64,000 bases of DNA from Limnohabitans sp. Rim47 (GCF_001517545.1 NZ_FBYA01000001.1:924734-988733); one strand, 5' to 3'. Shown: positions 24,167-33,947, counted from the first letter of the stretch. Numbers and translations are program-made. Notes: a model not told the origin generated them from the letters alone.

Positions 24167-26694
24167 TCATTTACCCCAGTGGGTTGTTGTTTGGTCAAAG
24201 TGCTTTCGACCGGAATCCAGAAGGAGAACCGGCAACCGGTCACCTCGCCGGCATTGTAGAGGTTCTCGGCAGCGATCCTGCCCTGATGGGATTCGATGAT
24301 GCTGCGGCACAAATTGAGGCCAATGCCCATGCCTTCGACCTTGGTCGAGAAAAAGGCCTCGTAGACCCGCTCGATGTCTTCGGGTGGCAGACCTTTGCCC
24401 GTGTCCGTGACTGAAAACTCCACCACCGACTGGTTGTCAATCTGTTTGGGCACGATGCGCAGTTCGACCTGCCGTTGTCCGGTAGGCCGATTGGCGTTAT
24501 CGATGGATTCGGCTGCGTTTTTCATCAGATTGATCAACACCTGTTCGATCAAAATAGGGTCGACCATCAACTGAGGCAATCGAGCGGCTACATGGTGGGT
24601 CAGGCGCACATGGCGTCTGCGCATTTCAATTTCAGCCAGCTCCAACGACTCACTGACCATGGCCGACACGTCCGACAAGCTCCGATTGGGCTCGCTGCGC
24701 TTCACAAAGCTGCGGATGCGCAAAATGATCTGACCGGCGCGCTGCGCCTGGCGGGCTGTTTTGTCCAGCGCCCACAGCAGGTCTTCTTCTTTGACCTGCT
24801 GGGTCTTGATGCGCGAAATCATGCCGCTGCAGTAGTTGCTGATGGCCGTGAGCGGCTGGTTCAGTTCGTGAGCCACGCTCGACGCCATTTCGCCCATGGT
24901 GATCAGGCGGCTGGCGGTCTGGGCGCGTTCGGCTTGCTGGGCGGCCAGTTCTTCGGCTTGACGTCTGGGCGTGATGTCGCTGGCAATCACCATCTGGGCC
25001 AATCGGCCATCTGCCCAATTGATGTAGCGAGAGCGAACCTCTAGCCATTTGCCGAGTTCCGACACGAAGATTTCGGCATTTTCAGAACTGGCTACTGTCA
25101 GACTTTCAGTGGGCAGACCGACCATGTCATCGACATCGTCAGAACGCGCAGTGGCTTCGGTGGTGCCGGCTTTTTGAACCAAGTGAAGGTGGCCCACGGT
25201 GTTTTGCCCAAACCAGAGACGGTACAACTTGTTGGCAAAAAGCAGCTCTTCGCTGCCCAAGGGAGCCACTGACACCGAAGCGTCCAAGGCCTCCAGCACG
25301 ATCGTGAATCGCTCATGCGAACTGGCCAACTGCTCCCGAATCCTGTTGGGCTCGGTGATGTCGGTCATCGACGTCATCCAGCCTGTTTGCTTGCCTGTCG
25401 CATCAATCAACGGGGACACGTACATGCGGGCATCAAACAACTGGCCGTTTTTGCGTTTCACACGCACCTGAAATCCGCCCGCTGAATGCTGCCCACTGAT
25501 TTCTTCTTCCAACCGCTTAGTCAACAGTTCCCTGTCCTGGTCAGGCCAATAGGGAAAGGGGGCCACGGCACCCACCAAATCGGTCTCACTCCATCCTGTC
25601 ATTTGGCAAAAGGCGGGGTTCACATAGGTGATGCGGCCACGCAGGTCCAAGGCTCGCATGCCCGTCAACATGGAGTTTTCCATGGCGCGGCGGAAATTGG
25701 TTTCGGCCACCAGGGCCTTTTGGGCTTGTATCCGGCGCCGAGTGTGTCGCCAGTTGCCAATCAGCATCCAGGCGGTCATTACGCTCAAGACACCGACCAA
25801 CCAAAACAGGCCGCCGCCCACCAGGCCTTGCGAGGTGCGCCAGGCTTGCGCACGCAAGATCAAGTCGTTGCCGACGGGCGAGACCGGTACCTCGTAATCG
25901 TTGTTGGGTTTGTCGCTGCCGGGCAGCAAGCTCCAAAGCGCAATGCGCCCGGGTATGGTTTGGCCAGCCAGCAGATGGCCTTTGCTGTCTTGCAATGCCA
26001 CCGCGTACTTGGCCAAGACCTCGGTGGGAATGCCATAGCGCAGCAGGCCTTCCATGGTGTATTCAGCCAGAATCACGCCACTGAAACGACCTTGGTCATT
26101 GCTCAAAGGCGAGTGCAGTTGCAGCACGGCTGTTTGCGCGTCTTTGTCTGCGTCGACATCGATTTGGCCGTAAATGGGTTGCATCAAATCCCGGGCCAAG
26201 CTGAAATGGCTTTCTGTTTCACCCACTTTGAGCACGCTACCCGCACGCAAATATTGACTTGGCGAAACGCTGGACACCGTTTGGTTGGCAACGATGCGCC
26301 TTCGGTCGTCGATCCAGCTCAAGGACATCATTTCGGGGTATTGCTGAACCAGTGCTTCGGCCCGAGACAAAAACTGATCAGGCCGAATTTCTTTGTTGGA
26401 CACATCGCGGGCCAGTCGCATGACCTGCTCTTGCCGTTCCAGTAAGCGCAAACGCAGGCGTTGCTGGGCGTACTCGACATCTCGTTTGATGGCTTCTTGC
26501 TCCCGCTCAATTTCCTCCACCCGCAAATACCAAAACGCGCTGGCGATGGCGGCCAAAAAAAGCACCACGGCAGCGACGGGGGCCAGATTGGCAAACCGAT
26601 CTTGTCTGTTGGGTGACTGTCGATGCCACCAAGTTCGCCACCACGCCCATGGCCCGACTTGCTTCACGACGGATGTTGCTTTGTTCAATTCCAT
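24163..26694 (-). CDS. PAS-domain sensor histidine kinase (DctS/FixL-like)
   Basis: An 843-residue inner-membrane kinase. A first membrane segment (VAAVVLFLAAIASAFWYL) is followed by a periplasmic domain of roughly 270 residues and a second segment (GLFWLVGVLSVMTAWML). Two PAS domains follow, the first with FRRAMENSMLTGMRALD and GRITYVNPAFCQMTGW. The His box is SVAHELNQPLTAISNYCSG, and the ATPase has LINLMKNAAESI, VTDTGKGLPPED and GMGIGLNLCRSI. MELNKATS is the only in-frame ATG near the end; a TTG 18 codons earlier is possible. The plan matches the C4-dicarboxylate sensor DctS, but the ligand cannot be deduced. It faces aceE across 173 bp. Confidence 0.9.
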   Translation of the reverse strand: MELNKATSVVKQVGPWAWWRTWWHRQSPNRQDRFANLAPVAAVVLFLAAIASAFWYLRVEEIEREQEAIKRDVEYAQQRLRLRLLERQEQVMRLARDVSNKEIRPDQFLSRAEALVQQYPEMMSLSWIDDRRRIVANQTVSSVSPSQYLRAGSVLKVGETESHFSLARDLMQPIYGQIDVDADKDAQTAVLQLHSPLSNDQGRFSGVILAEYTMEGLLRYGIPTEVLAKYAVALQDSKGHLLAGQTIPGRIALWSLLPGSDKPNNDYEVPVSPVGNDLILRAQAWRTSQGLVGGGLFWLVGVLSVMTAWMLIGNWRHTRRRIQAQKALVAETNFRRAMENSMLTGMRALDLRGRITYVNPAFCQMTGWSETDLVGAVAPFPYWPDQDRELLTKRLEEEISGQHSAGGFQVRVKRKNGQLFDARMYVSPLIDATGKQTGWMTSMTDITEPNRIREQLASSHERFTIVLEALDASVSVAPLGSEELLFANKLYRLWFGQNTVGHLHLVQKAGTTEATARSDDVDDMVGLPTESLTVASSENAEIFVSELGKWLEVRSRYINWADGRLAQMVIASDITPRRQAEELAAQQAERAQTASRLITMGEMASSVAHELNQPLTAISNYCSGMISRIKTQQVKEEDLLWALDKTARQAQRAGQIILRIRSFVKRSEPNRSLSDVSAMVSESLELAEIEMRRRHVRLTHHVAARLPQLMVDPILIEQVLINLMKNAAESIDNANRPTGQRQVELRIVPKQIDNQSVVEFSVTDTGKGLPPEDIERVYEAFFSTKVEGMGIGLNLCRSIIESHQGRIAAENLYNAGEVTGCRFSFWIPVESTLTKQQPTGVNE

Positions 26695-26867
26695 GAATAG
26701 GAGTTTAGGTGACAACCCTTGCGTAATTCCCCGGATGGGCTTCTGCAAATCGAGTCAAATGACGATGATATTTCACTATGCAAAAACAATAAGCACGATT
26801 TGAAATTTGAGAAAAAATATGTGAAAATTCGGGCATCATTTCCAAACAACAGCAACAGGAGACAAGC

Positions 26868-29564
26868 ATGACAGCGGCAACACCTCAACAGCCGGGGCGG
26901 GATCTGGACAGTCAAGAGACCCGTGAATGGATGGACGCACTGTCCGCCGTGATCGAAAAAGAGGGCGGCGAACGCGCACACTTTTTGATTGAGCAACTGC
27001 TCGAACACGCCCGCGAAAACAGCATCGATATGCCGTTTTCGGCCACCACAGGCTACGTCAACACGATCGAACCCAACCAAGAAGCCCGTTGCCCCGGCAA
27101 CATCGAGATCGAAGAGCGCCTGCGCGCTTACATGCGCTGGAACGCCATGGCCATGGTCGTCAAGGCCAACCGCCACAACCCCGAAGACGGCGGCGACTTG
27201 GGTGGCCACATCGGCTCCTTCGCGTCACTGGCCCACATGTTCGGTGCCGGTTTCAACCATTTCTGGCACGCCGAGAGCGAAAACCACGGCGGTGACTGTC
27301 TCTATATTCAAGGCCACGTGTCGCCCGGCGTGTATGCCCGTGCCTACTTGGAAGGCCGCTTGACCGAAGAGCAGCTGCTCAACTTCCGCCAAGAAGTCGA
27401 TGGCAAAGGCCTGTCGAGCTATCCCCATCCCAAACTCATGCCCGAGTTTTGGCAGTTCCCCACCGTGTCGATGGGCCTTGGCCCCTTGATGGCCATCTAT
27501 CAAGCGCGCTTTTTGAAGTATTTGCACGCCCGTGGCATTGCCAACACCGAAAACCGCAAAGTCTGGGTGTTCTGCGGCGATGGCGAGATGGACGAAGTCG
27601 AATCGCTGGGCGCGATCGGCCTGGCCGCACGCGAGAAACTGGACAACCTGATTTTTGTCGTCAACTGCAACTTGCAACGCTTGGACGGCCCCGTTCGCGG
27701 CAACGGCAAAATCGTGCAAGAACTCGAAGGCGAATTCCGCGGTTCCGGCTGGAATGTCATCAAGCTTTTGTGGGGCAGCGAATGGGACAGCTTGCTGGCC
27801 CGCGACAAAGACGGCGCTTTGCGCAAGCTGATGATGGACACGCTGGACGGCGACTACCAGGCTTTCAAAGCCAATGACGGCGCGTATGTGCGCAAGCATT
27901 TCTTTGGCCGCGACCCGCGCACGCTCGAAATGGTCGCCCATCTGTCTGACGACGACATCTGGAACCTCAAACGCGGTGGTCACGACCCACAGAAAGTCTA
28001 TGCCGCTTACCACGAGGCTGTGAACACCAAAGACCAACCCACGGTGCTGCTGATCAAGACCGTCAAGGGTTATGGCATGGGCAAAGCGGGCGAGGGCAAA
28101 AACACCGTCCACCAGACCAAAAAGCTGACCGACGAAGACATCAAGTACATGCGCGATCGCTTCAACTTGCCGATCCCCGACAGCGAGTTGTCCAAGATCC
28201 CGTTTTACAAGCCGGCCGACGACACACCCGAAATGCGTTACCTGCACGAGCGCCGCAAAGCCCTGGGTGGCTACCTGCCCAAGCGCCGCGTCAAGGCCGA
28301 AGAAAGCTTCACCGTGCCGTCTTTGGAAACTTTCAAAGCCGTGATGGAGCCCACCGCCGAAGGCCGTGAAATCTCCACCACCCAAGCCTATGTGCGCTTC
28401 CTCACGCAGCTGCTGCGCGACCAAGCTTTGGGACCCCGCGTGGTGCCGATTTTGGTGGACGAAGCCCGCACTTTTGGCATGGAAGGCCTGTTCCGCCAAA
28501 TCGGTATTTACAACCCGGCAGGCCAGCAATACACCCCGGTCGACAAAGACCAGGTCATGTACTACAAGGAAGACAAAGCCGGTCAAATCCTGCAAGAAGG
28601 CATCAACGAAGCCGGCGGCATGTCCAGCTGGATCGCGGCGGCCACCAGCTACAGCACCAGCAACCGCATCATGGTGCCGTTCTACGTGTACTACTCGATG
28701 TTCGGCTTCCAGCGCATTGGCGACCTGGCCTGGGCTGCGGGTGACATGCAAGCTCGTGGCTTCTTGTTGGGCGGCACATCGGGCCGTACCACGCTCAACG
28801 GCGAAGGCTTGCAGCACGAAGACGGTCACAGCCACATCATGGCCAACACCATCCCCAACTGCGTGTCGTATGACCCCACCTTCGCCCACGAAGTTGGCGT
28901 CATCCTGCACCACGGCTTGAAGCGCATGGTTGAGAAGCAAGACAACGTTTTCTATTACCTGACCTTGCTGAACGAAAACTACGCGATGCCCGGACTCACG
29001 CCCGGCACCGAAGAGCAGATCATCAAAGGCATGTATTTGTGCAAGCCCGGAGCCGCTGGAGAAAAGCGCGTGCAATTGCTGGGTTCGGGCACCATCCTGC
29101 GCGAATCGCTTGCCGCGCAAACCCTGCTGGCCACCGACTGGGGCATCCAGGCCGATGTGTGGAGCTGCCCCAGCTTCAACGAACTGACCCGCGACGGTCA
29201 GGACGCCGAGCGCTTCAACCTGCTGCACCCTCTGGAAACACCGCGCGTGTCCTTCGTGGGCCAACAGCTGGCCAAGCACAACGGTCCCGTGGTCGCATCG
29301 ACCGATTACATGAAAGCCTATGCGGAGCAGATCCGTCCGTTCATTCCAAAGGGCCGCACTTACAAAGTGCTGGGCACCGACGGTTTTGGCCGCTCAGACT
29401 TCCGCAGCAAACTGCGCGAGCACTTCGAGATCAACCGCCACTACATCGTGATCGCCGCCCTCAAGGCACTGAGCGAAGACGGCGCAGTGCCCGTCGCGCA
29501 AGTGGCTGAGGCGATCAAGAAGTACGGCATCAACACCGACAAGATCAACCCGCTGTACGCATAA
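26868..29564 (+). CDS. aceE: Pyruvate dehydrogenase E1, homodimeric type
   Basis: An 898-residue thiamine-diphosphate enzyme that decarboxylates pyruvate and reductively acetylates the lipoyl arm of AceF. Landmarks: HIGSFASLAHMFGAGFNHFW; the ThDP/Mg motif begins VFCGDGEMDEVESLG and continues to NLIFVVNCNLQRLDGPVRG; the transketolase-like middle domain includes TSGRTTLNGEGLQHEDGHS. An AGGAG ribosome site stands 7 bases before the ATG. Length is as expected for the single-chain E1. It heads the aceE-aceF-lpdA operon. The 120 bp upstream is AT-rich, unlike the coding sequence, and should hold the promoter. Confidence 0.98.
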   Translation: MTAATPQQPGRDLDSQETREWMDALSAVIEKEGGERAHFLIEQLLEHARENSIDMPFSATTGYVNTIEPNQEARCPGNIEIEERLRAYMRWNAMAMVVKANRHNPEDGGDLGGHIGSFASLAHMFGAGFNHFWHAESENHGGDCLYIQGHVSPGVYARAYLEGRLTEEQLLNFRQEVDGKGLSSYPHPKLMPEFWQFPTVSMGLGPLMAIYQARFLKYLHARGIANTENRKVWVFCGDGEMDEVESLGAIGLAAREKLDNLIFVVNCNLQRLDGPVRGNGKIVQELEGEFRGSGWNVIKLLWGSEWDSLLARDKDGALRKLMMDTLDGDYQAFKANDGAYVRKHFFGRDPRTLEMVAHLSDDDIWNLKRGGHDPQKVYAAYHEAVNTKDQPTVLLIKTVKGYGMGKAGEGKNTVHQTKKLTDEDIKYMRDRFNLPIPDSELSKIPFYKPADDTPEMRYLHERRKALGGYLPKRRVKAEESFTVPSLETFKAVMEPTAEGREISTTQAYVRFLTQLLRDQALGPRVVPILVDEARTFGMEGLFRQIGIYNPAGQQYTPVDKDQVMYYKEDKAGQILQEGINEAGGMSSWIAAATSYSTSNRIMVPFYVYYSMFGFQRIGDLAWAAGDMQARGFLLGGTSGRTTLNGEGLQHEDGHSHIMANTIPNCVSYDPTFAHEVGVILHHGLKRMVEKQDNVFYYLTLLNENYAMPGLTPGTEEQIIKGMYLCKPGAAGEKRVQLLGSGTILRESLAAQTLLATDWGIQADVWSCPSFNELTRDGQDAERFNLLHPLETPRVSFVGQQLAKHNGPVVASTDYMKAYAEQIRPFIPKGRTYKVLGTDGFGRSDFRSKLREHFEINRHYIVIAALKALSEDGAVPVAQVAEAIKKYGINTDKINPLYA

Positions 29565-29579
29565 ATCCGGGAGACACAC

Positions 29580-31241
29580 ATGGCATTGGTAGAAGTACAA
29601 GTCCCGGACATCGGGGATTTCGATGAAGTGACCGTCATTGAGTTGATGGTCAAAGTGGGCGACACCGTGAAAGCCGAGCAATCGCTGATCACGGTCGAGT
29701 CCGACAAAGCCTCGATGGAAATCCCATCGAGCACAGCAGGCGTCGTCAAGGAAATGCGCGTCGCTTTGGGCAACAAGGTCAAACAAGGCTCGATCGTGTT
29801 GGTGGTGGAGGCCGCTGGTGCTACTGCGGCCCCTGCCGCAGTGGCCGCAGCCCCTGTTGCTGCGCCAGCCCCTGTGGCGGCTGCAGTCGCAACTTTTTCC
29901 GCACCTTTGGCCGCACCTTCTGCATCGGGCCCCGTGCAAGTGCATGTGCCTGACATTGGCGACTTCAAAGACGTGATCGTGATCGAAGTCATGGTCAAGC
30001 CCGGCGAGAACATCAAGGTGGAGCAATCGCTGATCACGGTTGAGTCTGACAAAGCCTCGATGGAAATCCCTTCGTCACACGCGGGCGTGCTCAAAGAGCT
30101 GAAAGTCAAAGTGGGCGACAAGGTCAACATCGGCGACCTGTTGGCGGTGCTGGAAGGCACCGCATCGGCAGCCGCGCCTGTGCTGGCGGCGGCTGTGGCC
30201 GCACCTGTGGCCGTGGCTTCGGCCCCGGCTGCTGCGCAAACCCCAGTGGCCGCTGCTGCCGCTGCAGTGGCCGCGCCAGCCCATGCCCCAGGCGCTTCGA
30301 CATTGGGCTTGCCCCACGCTTCGCCTTCGGTGCGCAAATTTGCCCGTGAACTGGGTGTGCCGCTCGAGGAAGTTAAAGGCAACGGTCTCAAAGGCCGCAT
30401 CACCGTGGACGACGTGCAAGCCTTCACCAAGGCCATCATGTCGGGTGCAACGCAAACCAAAGCGCAAGCGGCCAAAGCTCCTGCGGCTTCGGGTGGTGAC
30501 GGTGCAGGCTTGGGTCTGATCCCTTGGCCGAAGGTCGACTTCGCCAAGTTCGGCCCCATTGAGCGCAAAGAAATGGGCCGCATCAAGAAAATCAGCGGTG
30601 CCAATTTGCTGCGCAACGCCATCATGATTCCGGCCGTCACCAACCACGACGATGCCGACATCACCGACCTCGAAGCCTTCCGCGTCTCGACCAACAAAGA
30701 GAACGAAAAATCGGGCGTCAAAGTCACCATGCTGGCGTTCTTGATCAAGGCTTGCGTGGCCGCGCTCAAGAAATACCCCGAGTTCAACAGCTCGTTGGAT
30801 GGCGATGCGCTGGTCTACAAAAACTACTGGCACATCGGCTTTGCCGCTGACACGCCCAATGGTTTGATGGTGCCGGTCATCCGCGATTGCGACAAAAAAG
30901 GCGTGCTGCAAATCAGCCAGGAAATGGGCGAATTGGCTAAGAAAGCGCGTGACGGCAAACTAGGCCCCGCCGAAATGACGGGCGCCACCTTCACCATTTC
31001 CAGCCTCGGCGGTATTGGTGGCAAGTACTTCACGCCCATCATCAACGCGCCCGAAGTGGCCATCCTCGGTGTGTGCAAGAGCACCATGGAGCCCGTCTGG
31101 GACGGCAAGCAGTTTGTGCCTCGCCTGATGCTGCCCTTGTCTCTGACATGGGACCACCGCGTCATCGACGGCGCTGCCGCCGCACGCTTCAACGCGTTCC
31201 TCGGTCAAATCCTCAGCGACTTCCGTCGCGTATTACTCTAA
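29580..31241 (+). CDS. aceF: Pyruvate dehydrogenase E2 (dihydrolipoamide acetyltransferase)
   Basis: A 553-residue core subunit. It has two lipoyl domains, each with the lipoylated Lys in ESDKASMEIPSS (about residues 1-75 and 119-195). Each is followed by an Ala/Pro/Val-rich flexible linker. The peripheral-subunit-binding domain reads SPSVRKFARELGVPLEEVKG. The catalytic domain ends with the active-site motif LTWDHRVIDGAAAARF. Two lipoyl domains instead of the three of E. coli is common in betaproteobacteria. A GGGAG ribosome site lies before the ATG, 15 bp after the aceE stop. Confidence 0.97.
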   Translation: MALVEVQVPDIGDFDEVTVIELMVKVGDTVKAEQSLITVESDKASMEIPSSTAGVVKEMRVALGNKVKQGSIVLVVEAAGATAAPAAVAAAPVAAPAPVAAAVATFSAPLAAPSASGPVQVHVPDIGDFKDVIVIEVMVKPGENIKVEQSLITVESDKASMEIPSSHAGVLKELKVKVGDKVNIGDLLAVLEGTASAAAPVLAAAVAAPVAVASAPAAAQTPVAAAAAAVAAPAHAPGASTLGLPHASPSVRKFARELGVPLEEVKGNGLKGRITVDDVQAFTKAIMSGATQTKAQAAKAPAASGGDGAGLGLIPWPKVDFAKFGPIERKEMGRIKKISGANLLRNAIMIPAVTNHDDADITDLEAFRVSTNKENEKSGVKVTMLAFLIKACVAALKKYPEFNSSLDGDALVYKNYWHIGFAADTPNGLMVPVIRDCDKKGVLQISQEMGELAKKARDGKLGPAEMTGATFTISSLGGIGGKYFTPIINAPEVAILGVCKSTMEPVWDGKQFVPRLMLPLSLTWDHRVIDGAAAARFNAFLGQILSDFRRVLL

Positions 31242-31298
31242 ACCTTGGGGGCGGACAAAAGCGAAGCTTTGCTCGGCCCCCAACCGATTGAGAAGAAC

Positions 31299-33155
31299 AT
31301 GGCATTCATAGATATTCAAGTTCCCGACATTGGCGACTTCGACGAAGTGGCCGTGATCGAGTTGCTGGTCAAACCCGGCGACACCGTCAAGGTCGAGCAA
31401 TCGCTCCTCACCGTCGAGTCCGACAAGGCCTCCATGGAAATCCCGTCCTCCCACGCTGGCGTGGTCAAGGAACTGCGCGTGAAGCTGGGCGACAAGGTCA
31501 AGCAAGGCTCGGTGGTGTTGGTGCTGGAAGGCGAGGGCGCTGCTGCGCCTGCGGCTTCGGCAACCGCTGCCGCACCGGCACCCACATCTGCACCGGCTGC
31601 TGCAGTTGCTCCTGTCGCAGCGACTGCTGTGCCTGCACCTGTGGCATCCAGCTTCGGCGGCTCTGCCGACATCGAGTGCGATGTGCTCGTGTTGGGCGGC
31701 GGCCCCGGCGGTTACTCGGCTGCGTTCCGCGCGGCCGATCTGGGCCTCAAGGTGGTCGTCGTTGAGCGCTACGCCACTTTGGGCGGTGTTTGCTTGAACG
31801 TCGGTTGTATTCCCTCTAAAGCACTGCTTCACGTCGCAGCGGTGATGGACGAAGTCAGCCACATGGCTGACCTCGGCGTGGACTTCGGTGCCCCAGTGGT
31901 CAACATCGACAAGCTGCGTGGCCACAAAGAAAAAGTCATCGGCAAACTCACAGGCGGCTTGGCCGCCATGGCCAAGATGCGCAAGGTCACCACCGTGCGC
32001 GGCCTGGGCCAGTTTGTCGGCGCGAACCACCTCGAAGTGCTGGAAACCAGCGGTACCGCGCAAGCGCAAACCGGCAGCAAGAAGGTCATTGCTTTCAAGC
32101 GCGCCATCATCGCGGCAGGCTCCCAAGCCGTGCGTTTGCCTTTCATGCCCAACGACCCGCGTGTGGTGGACAGCACCGGCGCTTTGGAACTCAAAGAAGT
32201 GCCCAAGCGCATGCTGATTTTGGGCGGCGGCATCATCGGCCTGGAAATGGGCACCGTCTACAGCACGCTGGGCGCGCGCCTGGACGTGGTGGAAATGATG
32301 GACGGCCTGATGCAAGGTGCGGACCGCGACTTGGTGAAGATCTGGCAAAAGATGAACGCCAAGCGCTTTGACAACATCATGCTCAAGACCAAGACCGTGT
32401 CTGCACGCGCCTTGCCCGAAGGCATTGAAGTCACGTTCGAGAGCGCCGAACCCGGTGGCACGGCCCCCGCACCGCAGGTGTACGACCTGGTGTTGCAAGC
32501 GGTGGGTCGCACGCCCAACGGCAAAAAACTCGCCGCCGAGAAGGCTGGCGTGGCGGTGACCGACCGTGGCTTCATCAACGTCGACATCCAGATGCGCACC
32601 AACGTACCGCACATCTTCGCCATTGGCGACATCGTGGGCCAGCCCATGTTGGCGCACAAGGCGGTGCATGAAGCGCATGTGGCGGCCGAAGTGATTGCGG
32701 GCGAACTGCAAGGCAACAAAGAACTGGCAGCTGCGGCGTTCAACGCACGCGTCATTCCGAGCGTGGCCTACACCGACCCCGAAGTGGCTTGGGTGGGTTT
32801 GACCGAAGACCAAGCCAAAGCGCAAGGCATCAAGGTGAAAAAGGGCTTGTTCCCTTGGACGGCCTCGGGCCGTGCTATTGCCAATGGCCGCGACGAAGGC
32901 GTGACCAAACTGCTGTTTGACGATTCCCCCGAGGTGCATGCAAATGGGGGCCACGGCAAGATATTGGGCGGCGGCATGGTCGGCACGCACGCGGGCGACA
33001 TGATTGGTGAAATCGCCTTGGCGATTGAGATGGGCGCAGACGCCGTAGACATCGGCAAAACCATCCACCCCCACCCCACGCTGGGCGAAAGCATCGGTAT
33101 GGCGGCGGAGGTGGCGCATGGCAGCTGTACGGACGTGCCGCCGAGCAAGAAGTAA
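31299..33155 (+). CDS. lpdA: Dihydrolipoyl dehydrogenase (E3) with N-terminal lipoyl domain
   Basis: A 618-residue flavoprotein that reoxidises the lipoyl arm with NAD. Residues 1-75 form a lipoyl domain with the same ESDKASMEIPSSH motif as AceF, joined by an Ala/Pro linker. The FAD domain has VLGGGPGGYSAAFRAADLG and the redox disulfide GGVCLNVGCIPSKALL. The NAD loop is LILGGGIIGLEMG, and the C-terminal dimer domain has the His-Glu pair in THAGDMIG and KTIHPHPTLGES. The ATG at 31299 was chosen because it begins the lipoyl domain. The gap after aceF is 57 bp. A diverged partial copy of its 3' end lies 1 kb downstream. Confidence 0.97.
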   Translation: MAFIDIQVPDIGDFDEVAVIELLVKPGDTVKVEQSLLTVESDKASMEIPSSHAGVVKELRVKLGDKVKQGSVVLVLEGEGAAAPAASATAAAPAPTSAPAAAVAPVAATAVPAPVASSFGGSADIECDVLVLGGGPGGYSAAFRAADLGLKVVVVERYATLGGVCLNVGCIPSKALLHVAAVMDEVSHMADLGVDFGAPVVNIDKLRGHKEKVIGKLTGGLAAMAKMRKVTTVRGLGQFVGANHLEVLETSGTAQAQTGSKKVIAFKRAIIAAGSQAVRLPFMPNDPRVVDSTGALELKEVPKRMLILGGGIIGLEMGTVYSTLGARLDVVEMMDGLMQGADRDLVKIWQKMNAKRFDNIMLKTKTVSARALPEGIEVTFESAEPGGTAPAPQVYDLVLQAVGRTPNGKKLAAEKAGVAVTDRGFINVDIQMRTNVPHIFAIGDIVGQPMLAHKAVHEAHVAAEVIAGELQGNKELAAAAFNARVIPSVAYTDPEVAWVGLTEDQAKAQGIKVKKGLFPWTASGRAIANGRDEGVTKLLFDDSPEVHANGGHGKILGGGMVGTHAGDMIGEIALAIEMGADAVDIGKTIHPHPTLGESIGMAAEVAHGSCTDVPPSKK

Positions 33156-33175
33156 ACACTTCGCGTCGTCAAAGA

Positions 33176-33208
33176 AAAAGCCCGGACGGGAAACCGTCCG
33201 GGCTTTTT
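33176..33208 (+). terminator. Terminator of the pyruvate dehydrogenase operon
   Basis: AAAAAGCCCGGACGG and its exact complement flank a GAAA tetraloop, so the hairpin has A- and T-runs on both sides and can work in either direction. It ends aceE-aceF-lpdA on the plus strand, and the antitoxin gene on the minus strand. A near-copy stands at 34177. Confidence 0.95.
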
Positions 33209-33241
33209 AGCTGGTGGCGCACAGCAGGCTTTCGGTTTCCC

Positions 33242-33571
33242 CTACGCCGAGGTGGCTCGCGAACGCTTGCTGTCGCGCTTGAGCCGAATTTCAACTGTCC
33301 GACCCACTGCGCTCGCTGCTTTGACCAGGGTGTCGAGCTGAATGGACAGATTGCTCGGGTCCAATACACGGTCCAATTGGGACCGACTGGTGGCCATGCG
33401 TTGCGCCATATTCACTTTGCTGAGCTTGCCGCTTTGCATGGCGTCGTCCAGTTGCTCGGCCAATGCGCGTTTGAGCGCACGGGCCTGCACTTCTTCATAG
33501 ATGCCGTCCTCTTTGAGGAAGTCATCAAAACTGCTGCCCGTGTGGGGATTGACTTTAGTTGCTTTGGCCAT
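33242..33571 (-). CDS. HTH antitoxin of a HigBA-type module
   Basis: A 109-residue protein with a helix-turn-helix of the XRE-like antitoxin class (LSKVNMAQRMATSRSQLDRV, then the second conserved helix with LDTLVKAASAVGRTVEIRL). Such proteins bind both their toxin and the operon's own promoter. The gene lies downstream of the toxin and overlaps it by 17 bp, the reversed order typical of HigBA and related pairs. It ends 34 bp from the lpdA terminator. The two genes sit between lpdA and a truncated lpdA copy, which suggests that they arrived by recombination. Confidence 0.88.
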   Translation of the reverse strand: MAKATKVNPHTGSSFDDFLKEDGIYEEVQARALKRALAEQLDDAMQSGKLSKVNMAQRMATSRSQLDRVLDPSNLSIQLDTLVKAASAVGRTVEIRLKRDSKRSRATSA

Positions 33572-33911
33572 TGATCCACTCCTTCAAGCGTTTGGTCGCC
33601 AGTTCAATATCGGCGGGGTTGGTTTGCTGGGTCTTTTTGACAAAGGCATGCAGCAAAATCATTTCGGACTCCTCCACAGCAAAAAGCACGCGTGCGATGC
33701 GGTTGCCGATCTTGCTGCGAACCTCCCAGATTGGCCCTCGCAAATGATCGACCCGTGGTTTGCCTATGGGCCATTTGTATTGGACATAGGCAATGTCTTC
33801 GCCTACGGTTTGGCGTTCCGCTTTGTCCAAAGTCTTCAGCCATTCGCTCACCGGCTCGCTGCCAAGTGCAGACCGGTAGAAGATGGCAGGGATTTTTCTG
33901 CTCGACGACAT
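33555..33911 (-). CDS. RelE/HigB-like toxin (Gp49 family)
   Basis: A 118-residue protein matching the phage-derived Gp49/HigB branch of the RelE superfamily, which in known cases cut mRNA on the ribosome. Landmarks: IPAIFYRSALGSEPVSEWLK, then LRGPIWEVRSKIGNRIARVLFA, then MILLHAFVKKTQQTNPADIE. The last two carry the basic and aromatic residues of the family. It is the first gene of the pair. The ATG lies at the edge of an AT-rich region with repeated TTATAAAGT, which may bind the antitoxin. Confidence 0.9.
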   Translation of the reverse strand: MSSSRKIPAIFYRSALGSEPVSEWLKTLDKAERQTVGEDIAYVQYKWPIGKPRVDHLRGPIWEVRSKIGNRIARVLFAVEESEMILLHAFVKKTQQTNPADIELATKRLKEWINGQSN

Positions 33912-33936
33912 TTATAAAGTGTACCTTATAAAGTAC
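33911..33936 (-). promoter_or_regulatory. Toxin-antitoxin promoter/operator candidate
   Basis: GTACCTTATAAAGTAC at 33921-33936 is a palindrome with one mismatched pair. TTATAAAGT appears twice, at 33912 and 33927. The site lies directly before the toxin start and stands out as AT-rich. Autoregulation by the antitoxin at such a site is usual for this class. Confidence 0.55.
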
Positions 33937-33947
33937 TTTTTGTCGGT

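Noticed and set aside
27225..29279. 684-codon leftward open frame opposite aceE
   Set aside because: Shadow of the strongly coded aceE; no motif, low-complexity composition.
31233..33119. 628-codon leftward open frame opposite lpdA
   Set aside because: Shadow frame; intact lpdA with all catalytic motifs lies on the other strand.
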